This document shows positions 1 to 6,960 of a stretch of 32,738 nt of DNA, in pieces. The notes beneath the pieces are model-generated. The model was not told the DNA's origin, made no database searches, and saw only the letters and a program-made list of their open reading frames with translations. Both the position numbers and the translations under genes were made by a program. This DNA comes from Prosthecobacter sp. (GTDB taxonomy: Bacteria > Verrucomicrobiota > Verrucomicrobiia > Verrucomicrobiales > Verrucomicrobiaceae): contig JAURHS010000023.1 in NCBI GenBank assembly GCA_030833205.1, positions 1-32,738 on the forward strand, in the 5' to 3' direction. The stretch's first letter is position 1. Every line of letters begins with the position of its first letter.

Positions 1-106
1 CGCGACCCATCATGGAGGCCAAAGCGATGTTGCCGGCGCGCAGGCCCACTTGGCCAAAAAATTGGCGGCGGCTTTGCTGCTGATGGTATTCGAGGAAGGG
101 GTCCAT
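1..106 (-). CDS. DUF1501 family exported protein, N-terminal fragment
   Basis: The first 35 codons of a gene leaving the window on the left are visible. They start at the ATG at 106 and begin MDPFLEYHQQQSRRQFFGQV. The SRRQFFGQ stretch (residues 12-19) followed by a small-residue segment (GNIALASMMG) is the twin-arginine leader typical of DUF1501 proteins in planctomycetes and verrucomicrobia. DUF1501 belongs to the alkaline phosphatase/sulfatase fold clan and its reaction is unknown; such genes are usually paired with a PSCyt1-DUF1549-DUF1553 gene. No such partner lies upstream here, so it would have to be to the left of the window. There is no Shine-Dalgarno sequence before the ATG. The family call rests only on the leader and on the three other DUF1501 genes in the window. 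Confidence 0.7.
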   Translation of the reverse strand, partial: MDPFLEYHQQQSRRQFFGQVGLRAGNIALASMMGR

Positions 107-336
107 GGCTGGGGAGACGGTGCTGAGTCAACTACGATGCAGCCCCGCGCTTCTGCTCGGAAACCCCGCAAATGCACAGCAGCGGGCAGAATCCTCGCGG
201 TCGCCGGGAATGGGCGCTCCGGACCCGATCAAGGAGCGAACCACCAGGAGCGGCGAACAGGTCGGATGATCCGGAAGAAAACCGCTCACCAGAACAGGGA
301 AAAGCCTTGAAAGGCTAACTTTGTGGGTTAACCTGG

Positions 337-363
337 TATAGATTTTTCAATAATCTATATAGA
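337..363. promoter_or_regulatory. AT-rich inverted repeat, possible operator or promoter element
   Basis: TATAGATT (337-344) and AATCTATA (352-359) form a perfect 8-bp inverted repeat with a 7-nt spacer. It overlaps a second perfect 10-bp palindrome, TCTATATAGA (354-363). It lies about 230 bp upstream of the DUF1501 start at 106, inside the only strongly AT-rich patch of the window. A binding site or promoter for that gene is plausible, but I could not assign a -35/-10 pair with confidence. Confidence 0.35.
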
Positions 364-398
364 CCTCGCCGGTGTGTATCGAAAACTCGTTTTTTTGA

Positions 399-527
399 TC
401 ATGTCTGTGGTGCTGCCTCTTCATCAACGATCCGCTCTTTGCGCTGCTGACCCAGATCAAGCTCGATCTGCCCCCGGGCAGTGGCGGCATGGCAACTCCT
501 GCCGGCTCAGCCCAACAGTGGGTTTAA
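399..527 (+). pseudogene. Possible coding remnant (3' end of a lost gene)
   Basis: One plus-strand frame from a TGA at 396-398 to a TAA at 525-527 gives a protein-like stretch. It includes FINDPLFALLTQIKLDLPPG and ends SAQQWV. Third codon positions are mostly G or C, as in the real genes nearby. There is no good start codon and no continuation upstream in another frame that I could recognise. It may be the tail of a decayed gene, or chance in GC-rich DNA. I could not name a family. Confidence 0.2.
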
Positions 528-722
528 GGTGCGGTCATGCCCATCGGTGAGGCGCTGGTCACGGCCACCGTGGCGAGCTGGGGAAACAGCTCACTGACCC
601 ACGAACCGCTTCGCTCGCGTCGCCTGAGACTCCAGAGCCTGCCACAGCACCCGGGCCTGGCATTGGACTGCGAGCGTTTGCTCACCGCGCCCTCGCCAGT
701 TGTTGAGGCGGGCGGCGGGCCC

Positions 723-2474
723 TCAAGGAATCAGGCCAGCCAGCCAGCGGTGACGCCTGGCTGAGCTTGGGTCCAGTCCGCGCTGGCGAATCCGCTCCTG
801 CCAAGGGCCCTCGCCTGCCTGCTTGTTGCCGCCCTCTTCCGCGGCTTCAGGCCTTGGTTCATGGCAGTTGAAGGCCAGCAGATCGCTGTGCTGCTCAACG
901 GGTTGGTAATCCGTCCAAGGCACGGCCACCTGATGCCAGTTGCCGTCGCCGCCGTAAACACGGACATGGTCCACGCGCTCAACGCCACGGTAGCCATGGG
1001 CGGTGACTCGCACCGTGCTCAAGCCCTCCTCGTCCTGCTGGGCGCTGATCTTGAGGATGCTTTGGCTGGCAGACTCCGGGTGGGCAAAGTGGGCCTCGCC
1101 CATGCCATTGGCCAGCGACTCCAACTCCCAGAATGAGGGCCTCCAGGCCAGCACATCGCGGTAGATGTCCTGATGGGAGCGGTGCTGCTGGTAGAGCGGG
1201 ATGCACAACAGTGGTGCAAAGCTGAAGTACAGCGTGCGGAAGAAGCGGTTGTGGTAATCGTTGAAGAACTGCCGCGCGCTGCGCAGGTCGTGATGGTGAA
1301 ATTGTTGGGGCTGCAGGCCAATGTCCATTGCCGACAAATGCTCCGGCATCACGGCATTGATCTGGTTCCATTTGTGGAAGCAGAAGTCATCGCCAAAGCC
1401 ATGTTCCTGATCCTTGAGAATCTTGAGCATCTCCTGCTGTGCCAGCGGGGTGAAGAGCAGTCGAAACTCCACTTCATGGTCGCGGTCCAGAGCCTGGAAG
1501 AGGGCGTCAAACTCCTCGTTGTTCATGAGGGTGAAGCCCTTCATTTCCCGGGCCTTGGCCTCGAGCTTGGCGATGGCGCGTTCTTTTCTCCAGCGACCAA
1601 AAAAGCCGTCGGAGGCCTCGGAGAGTGTCGAGGGCTCGCGACTGAAGTTGAGGTTGGGCGCGGCCTCGCTGCCGTAGAGCAGAAAGGAATGTTGCCGATA
1701 GGCCGGCGCGGGCTTGGTCACCGAGGCGGTGAGGGTTTGGGTGCGGTTTCGCCACTGGGTGCGGCCATTGCTGTCCTGGTAACTCTCCATCCAGGAGATG
1801 ACCTTGCTTCCTGTGTAGGTCTGGGTGGACATCCAATGCAGCTTGGACTGGGCGATGACAAAGGGGTTGCCAATCAGGGTGCCACTGTGCGTGCAAAGGA
1901 TTGAGCGGTCCTCGTCGTTGAGGCGGTCATCCCAACCAAAGGCCTGCCGCAATTCCTCCAGCCGGCCCTGGGTGAAGTAGGGATCAAGCTGAATCAAGGG
2001 CAGGGTGCGTTGCAGCAGCCTGGCGGCGATGTCCCAGTCAAAGAGGGCATTGAGCGGTCCCATCTGCGCCCAGGCCTCAGCCAGCAGGCGATCGCGCTGG
2101 GCCTCGAGCATGGCGGTGCGTTGGCGCGCCGCCTGCAGTCTGGGGTTGATCCCTTGGAAAATGAGCAGCAGCGCCAGCACGCAGCCGATGGCCCAAAGCG
2201 GATGGTCTTGGTAGGCCGCAATGGCTGCGGCAATCATGCCCAGAACCAGCAACATTCTGGCGATGCCAAGCCAGCGCGTGTTGCTCTGCGAGGCGGTGAG
2301 CTCCTCGAGGGTTTGATTGAGGCGGTCCACCGTGGCCGCGTTGGCCTGCTCGTCAACGCCGCTTTGGCGCAGCAACTCCTCGAAAAACTCCGCCGTGTTT
2401 TTGGCGTGGGCGTCGCGCAACTCGTTGCGGTAGGCGTCCAGAGGCTGGAGGATTTCCTGCATGACTGCGCTCAA
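723..2474 (-). CDS. LemA-linked membrane protein, function unknown
   Basis: A 583-residue protein from a TTG at 2474 that overlaps the lemA stop by 4 bp, or 579 residues from the ATG at 2462, 8 bp after that stop. Neither start has a Shine-Dalgarno sequence. Residues 1-66 are charged and helical. Two adjacent membrane spans follow at about 68-88 and 91-107, then about 475 residues presumably on one side of the membrane. This part includes a basic helical segment (about 295-312) and ends in a charged tail. I recognise no catalytic motif. Tight coupling to lemA suggests the two products act together at the membrane. After the TGA at 723-725 the same frame stays open for 43 more codons, to a TGA at 591, so the present C-terminus may be a recent truncation. 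A GGCC/GGCC hairpin brackets the stop. Confidence 0.8.
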   Translation of the reverse strand: MSAVMQEILQPLDAYRNELRDAHAKNTAEFFEELLRQSGVDEQANAATVDRLNQTLEELTASQSNTRWLGIARMLLVLGMIAAAIAAYQDHPLWAIGCVLALLLIFQGINPRLQAARQRTAMLEAQRDRLLAEAWAQMGPLNALFDWDIAARLLQRTLPLIQLDPYFTQGRLEELRQAFGWDDRLNDEDRSILCTHSGTLIGNPFVIAQSKLHWMSTQTYTGSKVISWMESYQDSNGRTQWRNRTQTLTASVTKPAPAYRQHSFLLYGSEAAPNLNFSREPSTLSEASDGFFGRWRKERAIAKLEAKAREMKGFTLMNNEEFDALFQALDRDHEVEFRLLFTPLAQQEMLKILKDQEHGFGDDFCFHKWNQINAVMPEHLSAMDIGLQPQQFHHHDLRSARQFFNDYHNRFFRTLYFSFAPLLCIPLYQQHRSHQDIYRDVLAWRPSFWELESLANGMGEAHFAHPESASQSILKISAQQDEEGLSTVRVTAHGYRGVERVDHVRVYGGDGNWHQVAVPWTDYQPVEQHSDLLAFNCHEPRPEAAEEGGNKQAGEGPWQERIRQRGLDPSSARRHRWLAGLIP

Positions 2475-3139
2475 AAGAACGCGGCCCGGGCCTGTGCCTT
2501 GATCTCAGCGGAGGCGGTGAAGGGGATGCGGGTGGTGTAGCCGGCCTTGGCGGCGACGATCTGCTTGGTGGGCCAGGCGAAGATGTCGCTGTTCCACTGG
2601 CTGACGGTGTCGTTGTACAGTGTGCGCGCGGCCGTGATCTCCTTTTGCAGGTAGCTGTTTTGCCGCATCGCATCGGCGAGGGCAGCGTGGGCGCGCAACT
2701 CGGGGTAGGCCTCAAAGGCCACATTCACATTGGCGTAGATTTGATCCACCTGCTGAGCGCGGGCGTTGCGCTCGCCATCGTTGGCCGGGTTGATGCCGGA
2801 GCGGAAGGCAGCCACGCTCTTGAGCACATCCTTGTCCAGGTCCACGGAGCGCTGCACCAGACCGACCACATTTTGCAGAATGACCACGCGTTGCTCGAGG
2901 TAGTTGTCAATTTGGGAGGCGTCAGCCTGGATCTTCTGCTGCAGCTTGCGCAGGTAGGCCAAGGCATTGATCTTCATGAACAGGAAGATGAGGCCGGGCA
3001 GAATGCCAGCCACCCACAGCATGACCTCAAAAAGGGTGGAGCCCCAGCCCACCGTGACGGGGATCTGCCGCTCGATGACCTTGATGTCGCGCCCGGAGTC
3101 GTTGCTTGGGCCGTTGATTTCGTCGAGTTCGTTTGCCAT
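2471..3139 (-). CDS. lemA: LemA family membrane protein
   Basis: A 222-residue protein, somewhat longer than the usual LemA length of about 185-200. An N-terminal extension of about 30 polar residues precedes one membrane span (about 35-55). The LemA signature follows: a long helical region beginning INALAYLRKLQQKI and containing QIDNYLEQR and LQNVVGLVQ, the counterparts of the family's IDxxLKRRxDLIPNLV. The rest is helical up to about residue 170. LemA proteins are four-helix-bundle membrane proteins of unknown biochemistry, named after a Listeria antigen. The start is the only well placed ATG and lacks a Shine-Dalgarno sequence. The gene is followed directly, with a 4-bp overlap from the TTG start, by the large membrane protein gene, so both are probably made from one mRNA. 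Confidence 0.87.
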   Translation of the reverse strand: MANELDEINGPSNDSGRDIKVIERQIPVTVGWGSTLFEVMLWVAGILPGLIFLFMKINALAYLRKLQQKIQADASQIDNYLEQRVVILQNVVGLVQRSVDLDKDVLKSVAAFRSGINPANDGERNARAQQVDQIYANVNVAFEAYPELRAHAALADAMRQNSYLQKEITAARTLYNDTVSQWNSDIFAWPTKQIVAAKAGYTTRIPFTASAEIKAQARAAFF

Positions 3140-3208
3140 GAAGAACAGTGGAGAGGGGTTGAGTCTGCCTGCCTTTGCCGACTCCGGCGAGGCCCTGAGA
3201 AGCTAGGG

Positions 3209-3224
3209 AGCGGCTCGGGCCGCT
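3209..3224 (-). terminator. Hairpin between the dipeptidase and lemA genes
   Basis: AGCGGC-TCGG-GCCGCT forms a perfect 6-bp stem with a tetraloop, 39 bp after the dipeptidase stop and 69 bp before the lemA start. A second weak stem (CCCT/AGGG, 3193-3208) adjoins it. There is no T-run after it on the minus strand, so a Rho-independent terminator is uncertain. An mRNA-stabilising or processing hairpin is equally possible. Confidence 0.4.
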
Positions 3225-3262
3225 GTCAATGCGCATCTGCCCGCAGCAAGGGTTGGCCGGCT

Positions 3263-4117
3263 TCAGGGGCGGGCGGCGCGCTTGAGGGCGGCGGCAATCT
3301 CCGCCTCAATCACCGGCAGGGGATTGAGCAGGGCAAAGGGGTCGCTCACGGCGCTGACCTGATTGGTGACAGGGTCCCAGTTCACGGGCCCGAAGCGGCA
3401 GGGTGCGGGGTTGCCGGTGAGAATGTGCATGCCGGCGTCGTCCTTGTCGAAGTGCCAGAACTCAAAGGGAAAGTGGATGAAACCGCGGGCCTCCATCATG
3501 GCCGTGATCTCCAGGCGGGTGGCCAGGTGCTCGGGGGCGATGAAGGGTGAGCGCATCGGCGTGTGCTCACTCATCTCCAAGTAGGGAAAGCCGCGCCAGA
3601 CCTCGCCGCTGCCGTCGCGCTGAAAGACGGAGATGTCGATGGCTGAGCCGGACATGTGGGCGCCGATCTTGGGCATGTTGGCCGTCAGCACGATGGCGCG
3701 GCGAAACATCATCTCCGGGCTGGGCACCTCGCCGCCGAGTTCCCACATGGTCTTGCGCAGAATGCTGTCAAACACCGAAGGCTTGCGTCCGAGTTGACGC
3801 TGCATGTCCAGACTGCGAAAGCAGTCCTCGATCTTGAGCACCCAGCCACGGTCATTCATGGCGCGGCCAATGGCCACCACATCGGCCACCAGGCTTTCGC
3901 GCATGAAGTAGATGCGCTCCAGTTCGCCTGCGATCTTGCTGTCTGAAAAAAGCATTTCCACCCCAGCCTCTGCTGCGGCCTGCGGCAGTGAGGCAAAGCC
4001 CTCACCGCATTCCTGCACGGGGAAGGCGATGAGCTTTTCGACGATGGCGTAGCCAGCCTCCATCTGCTCGGTCCAATAGGCGCGACGAGCGGCTTCGTTG
4101 CTTTGGGGATCGTTCAT
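3263..4117 (-). CDS. D-alanyl-D-alanine dipeptidase-like zinc peptidase (VanX/DdpX, M15 family)
   Basis: A 284-residue protein from the ATG at 4117. An upstream open extension overlaps the neighbouring gene and looks non-coding. The M15 zinc motif SxHxxGxxxD appears in IGAHMSGSAIDI as H154 and D161 (the Ser position is Gly). The E-x-W-H motif is EFWHF, with E219 as the catalytic base and H222 as the third zinc ligand. R101 (CFRSLDMQ) matches the conserved arginine of VanX. There is no signal peptide, as expected for cytoplasmic VanX/DdpX enzymes, which split free D-Ala-D-Ala. It is longer than VanX (about 200 residues), with an extra N-terminal 70 residues. No vanHA or dpp genes are near, so D-Ala recovery from wall turnover is more likely than glycopeptide resistance. 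It follows the ceramidase-like gene by 58 bp. Confidence 0.85.
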   Translation of the reverse strand: MNDPQSNEAARRAYWTEQMEAGYAIVEKLIAFPVQECGEGFASLPQAAAEAGVEMLFSDSKIAGELERIYFMRESLVADVVAIGRAMNDRGWVLKIEDCFRSLDMQRQLGRKPSVFDSILRKTMWELGGEVPSPEMMFRRAIVLTANMPKIGAHMSGSAIDISVFQRDGSGEVWRGFPYLEMSEHTPMRSPFIAPEHLATRLEITAMMEARGFIHFPFEFWHFDKDDAGMHILTGNPAPCRFGPVNWDPVTNQVSAVSDPFALLNPLPVIEAEIAAALKRAARP

Positions 4118-4160
4118 GAAAAGGGAAACGAGGGTTTGGGGCTGAGATGCGCTGCAGGCT

Positions 4161-4178
4161 TGAGGCTGCCGGGCCTCA
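4161..4178 (-). terminator. Hairpin overlapping the ceramidase-like stop codon
   Basis: TGAGGC-TGCCGG-GCCTCA, a perfect 6-bp stem with a 6-nt loop. On the minus strand its first three bases are the TGA stop of the ceramidase-like gene. No T-run follows and the dipeptidase starts 43 bp further on, so it may act as an attenuator or an mRNA 3'-end structure rather than a full terminator. Confidence 0.4.
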
Positions 4179-5558
4179 GGATTTGGCGGCCTTGGCGGCG
4201 GCGTCCAAGCGGGCCTTCTCCTCGGCCTCGCGTTTTTCCACATCCTTGGGGTGCTTGGAGAAGGAATCAAAGACATCGCCCACAACGCGGTCGGCCAGGC
4301 GCCCAAGCTCTCTGAGGATCACCTCCTCGGCCTGCGGACTGAGCTTGGAGAGATTGGGCTCGTAACCGCCGTGCTTGTGGGCCGCAGCGGTGGCGATGTA
4401 GCCAATGTTGCCATTGCTGTAGCCCAGCACGATGGGCGTGGCGCGATCGGCGATGGATTTCTCCAGCTTGAAGCCATACTCCACCATCGGCTCGCCGGGC
4501 ATGCTCAGCAGCAGGAAGGGGCCGATCTTCATCGCCATGAGTTCTGCGGGCACAGGCTTGTCCTTGCCGGGCAGTTCAATCACCGCGCTGGCCACACGGA
4601 TGGGGTAATGGTTGGCGCGGCGGTGCAGTTGTTCGCGGGTCAGGCTCAGTGCGGCGGCGCGGGCCACCGCTCCGCCCAGATCGCGGCCTGCCCATTGAAT
4701 GTCCGCCTCATCGGCGCAGCGGTAGGGAAAGCCGGGCAGGTTGGGGCGGATGTCACCAGCGCAGCCCTGCAAAAACATCACCGAGGTTTTCTGCGCGTAC
4801 ACCTGCTCCACAAAGCTGCGGGCCTCGCCGGGGAAATCGGCGCTGAGCTTGGGGAAGCCCTTGGGGTGGGGCGGCGATCCCTTGTCGCCCCAAGTGAAAA
4901 AGCAGGGGTGGCAAACGGCGTGCATCAGCACGGCCAGCGGAGTGAGCGATTGGCCGTCATCGAAGCGCAGCACCTTCACGCGCGGGTCATTGGGGCCCTC
5001 TGGATTGAGGCTGACCACGGCGCGGCCGTCATAGACCTTGCGGCGGTTGATCCCAAAGTGGATGCGGTCCTCGCTGTAGCCCACGCTGACCGTCTTCATG
5101 CCGCCCGCGGCCTGCCTTGAGGCTGCGGTGATTTTTTTGATCAGTTGCGCTGCCCAGCCCATGTTCTCTGCAAAGCCGGGGGCAGAGTGATTGTGCGAGG
5201 CGCTGATCATGATGTTGGCCGCAGGCACGCCAGTTTCCTTCTCGATGCCGGCGCGCAGCAGCTTCACCATCTCCTCCCAGGCGCCGATGCAGTCGAGGGT
5301 GACGATGGCCGCCTTGGTCTCGCCATCATCGAGCAGCAGCACGCTGGCGCGCAGCGGGTCGCGGATGCCGGTGACCTCGCGGCGGTGGCCCACCACGGTG
5401 ATGCCAGCAGCGGAAGCCGGCGTGATGTCCACGCTGGCCACGCCCGCCTTCAGGTTGGAAACCACAGGAAACTTCCCATCCACGATTTGGGCAAGGGCAG
5501 GCAGCGCGCAGGCAAGAAGCAGGGCAAGGGCAGCGAGGACAAGGCGGGGCAGATTCAT
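4176..5558 (-). CDS. Secreted neutral/alkaline ceramidase-like hydrolase
   Basis: 460 residues from the ATG at 5558, which gives an ideal signal peptide (MNLPRLVLAALALLLACALP, cut near residue 23). An ATG at 5582 with GGAGG only 3 bp before it would add eight residues. The protein matches the N-terminal catalytic domain of neutral/alkaline non-lysosomal ceramidases: SVDITP near residue 42, the zinc-binding histidine motif SHNHSAPG (121-128, cf. THTHSGPG in known enzymes), further histidines in MHAVCHPC, and GCAGDIRPN (265-273) where characterised enzymes have GDVSPN with the nucleophilic Ser. Here Ile replaces that Ser, so amide hydrolysis of ceramide is doubtful. The C-terminal Ig-like domain of true ceramidases is absent; instead there is a charged Ala/Lys/Glu tail. 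PVC genomes hold many such proteins of unknown substrate. It leads a probable two-gene unit with the dipeptidase. Confidence 0.8.
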   Translation of the reverse strand: MNLPRLVLAALALLLACALPALAQIVDGKFPVVSNLKAGVASVDITPASAAGITVVGHRREVTGIRDPLRASVLLLDDGETKAAIVTLDCIGAWEEMVKLLRAGIEKETGVPAANIMISASHNHSAPGFAENMGWAAQLIKKITAASRQAAGGMKTVSVGYSEDRIHFGINRRKVYDGRAVVSLNPEGPNDPRVKVLRFDDGQSLTPLAVLMHAVCHPCFFTWGDKGSPPHPKGFPKLSADFPGEARSFVEQVYAQKTSVMFLQGCAGDIRPNLPGFPYRCADEADIQWAGRDLGGAVARAAALSLTREQLHRRANHYPIRVASAVIELPGKDKPVPAELMAMKIGPFLLLSMPGEPMVEYGFKLEKSIADRATPIVLGYSNGNIGYIATAAAHKHGGYEPNLSKLSPQAEEVILRELGRLADRVVGDVFDSFSKHPKDVEKREAEEKARLDAAAKAAKS

Positions 5559-5595
5559 GGTGAGGCTGGCAATGTCCTTCATACACCTCCAGCTT

Positions 5596-5688
5596 GCCAA
5601 CTCTCGCCAAGTCAGGCCAAAGGATCATGAAAAATGCGGGTGGGCCAGATTGCAAGGCTGGGGCTGCCTGAGTTGGCGGCGAGTTGGC
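5596..5688. promoter_or_regulatory. Four half-sites GCCAACTC in a divergent promoter region
   Basis: In the 180 bp between the ceramidase-like and alkC-like starts lie two arms of an imperfect inverted repeat, 5596-5617 and 5666-5688. Each arm holds two copies of an octamer: GCCAACTC at 5596-5603 and GCCAAGTC at 5606-5613 on one side, GAGTTGGC at 5670-5677 and 5681-5688 in inverted orientation on the other. Copies within an arm are spaced 10 and 11 bp, one helical turn, as expected for a protein binding the same face. This could be an operator for both divergent genes; a large hairpin is the alternative. Confidence 0.5.
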
Positions 5689-5738
5689 TGCATTGGGCGC
5701 TGGAGAGGAGCGGTTTTCTGCGCTAGGGCTTGGCCAGC

Positions 5739-6842
5739 ATGTCCGCCGCGCCACCCCCTGAAAACGCCGCACTCAAGGATTGGTTTGATGAGGCCCGCCA
5801 TCGTCAGTTGGCGCGCGAGCTTGCGGCCCTGAGCCCCGGCTTTGAGCCAAGGCTGTTTTTGCGCCTCTGTCTCGAGGGGTTGGCCGGGCGCAGTTTGATG
5901 CAGCGCCTGCATCAATGTGCGTTGGCCTTTCATGCGGCGCAGAGCGGCAGTTATCGCCAGAAGGTGGCCCTGCTCAAGCGCCTCATGCCGCAGATTGGCC
6001 ATGCCTTCGTGGCCATCTTTCCCTGTGATTTTGTGGCCAGCTTTGGCCTGGAAGACTTTGAGTACTCGATGCGGGCCCTGAAGTTTTTCACGCCATTTGG
6101 CTCGGCGGAGTTTGCGGTGCGGCCCTTCATTGCCGCCGATCAGGGGCGTGCGCTGGCCATCATGCAGCAGTGGGCTGATGATCCCTGTGAGCATGTGCGC
6201 CGGCTGGCCAGCGAGGGCTCCAGACCGCGCCTGCCTTGGGGCACTCGGTTGAATGCCCTGGTGCGCGATCCCAGGCCCTGCGCGGCCCTGCTGGATCAGC
6301 TCAAGGATGATCCCTCGGAGTATGTGCGGCGTTCGGTGGCCAATCATCTCAATGACATCAGCAAGGATCACCCGCAGTGGTTGCTAAGCTTTCTGGGCAA
6401 CTGGGATCTGCAACAGCCCTCCGCGCGTTGGATTGCCCGCCATGCCTGCCGCAGCCTCATCAAGCAGGGCGATGCCGGCGCGCTGAAGTTGTTGGGCTTT
6501 GGCGCCAGCGCGAAGGTGGAAGCCTCGCTGAGCCTTGCCCCGGCCCGACTTCGACTTGGGGAGCATCTGCAGCTGAGGGTCAGCCTGCGTTCCACCTCAA
6601 GGCAGAGGCAGCGCCTGGCGGTGGACTACGCGCTGGAGTACGCCAGGGCAGGGGGCAGGACTTCGATCAAGGTTTTCAAATGGAAGGAGTTGGAGTTGGC
6701 GGCTGGTGTTGAGCTGGTGCTTGAGAAACGCCAACTGATCCGCGACTTCAGCACCCGCCGCCATCACGGCGGGCGGCACCGGGTTGAAGTGCAGGTCAAC
6801 GGACAACGGCTGGCACAGGCCAGTTTTGAGTTGCTGGTTTGA
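5739..6842 (+). CDS. alkC: AlkC-type DNA alkylation repair glycosylase with HEAT repeats
   Basis: 367 residues from the ATG at 5739; a TTG at 5730 is an alternative. Residues 1-250 are helical repeats of the AlkC/AlkD type. They include the conserved stretch around AVRPFIAADQGRALAIMQQW, then WADDPCEHVRRLASEGSRPR (145-164) and the HEAT unit DDPSEYVRRSVANHLNDISK. Residues about 256-367 are rich in beta strands and end ELLV, matching the Ig-like domain that distinguishes AlkC from AlkD. AlkC enzymes remove 3-methyladenine (and 3-methylcytosine) from DNA without flipping the base. The GSRPRLPWG segment is typical of this group. It is a stand-alone cytoplasmic gene, divergent from the ceramidase-like gene and sharing its repeat-bearing upstream region. 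A hairpin follows 12 bp after the stop. Confidence 0.85.
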   Translation: MSAAPPPENAALKDWFDEARHRQLARELAALSPGFEPRLFLRLCLEGLAGRSLMQRLHQCALAFHAAQSGSYRQKVALLKRLMPQIGHAFVAIFPCDFVASFGLEDFEYSMRALKFFTPFGSAEFAVRPFIAADQGRALAIMQQWADDPCEHVRRLASEGSRPRLPWGTRLNALVRDPRPCAALLDQLKDDPSEYVRRSVANHLNDISKDHPQWLLSFLGNWDLQQPSARWIARHACRSLIKQGDAGALKLLGFGASAKVEASLSLAPARLRLGEHLQLRVSLRSTSRQRQRLAVDYALEYARAGGRTSIKVFKWKELELAAGVELVLEKRQLIRDFSTRRHHGGRHRVEVQVNGQRLAQASFELLV

Positions 6843-6853
6843 GCGAGGCTTCG

Positions 6854-6893
6854 GGCATGTCTTGGGCTGGATCGAGCGGCTGGTGGACATGCC
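6854..6893 (+). terminator. Stem-loop downstream of the alkC-like gene
   Basis: GGCATGTC (6854-6861) and GACATGCC (6886-6893) form a perfect 8-bp inverted repeat with a 24-nt loop, starting 12 bp after the stop. There is no T-run. It may end the alkC-like transcript or act in the leader of the next gene, which starts at 6961. Confidence 0.4.
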
Positions 6894-6960
6894 TTGACGA
6901 CTTTGGCATCGCCAGCCGCCTTGCCCTGGCGCAAGATGGGGTCTGCCTTGTTGCTTGATC

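Larger units (their letters stand above)
107..722. other. Intergenic region with no convincing complete gene
   Basis: This 616-bp stretch lies between the start of the DUF1501 gene and the stop of the LemA-linked membrane protein gene. Its middle (about 330-400) is clearly AT-rich compared with the rest of the window and carries two palindromes: AGCCTT-GA-AAGGCT at 303-316 and the TATAGATT repeat at 337-363. There is a run of seven T at 390-396. The 399-527 part reads like a coding fragment on the plus strand. The 591-722 part is open on the minus strand, in frame with the gene that stops at 723. No tRNA or other structured RNA was recognised. Confidence 0.6.

Noticed and set aside
537..764. 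Plus-strand 75-codon frame
   Set aside because: Overlaps the end of the LemA-linked membrane protein gene, with no start signal or family resemblance.
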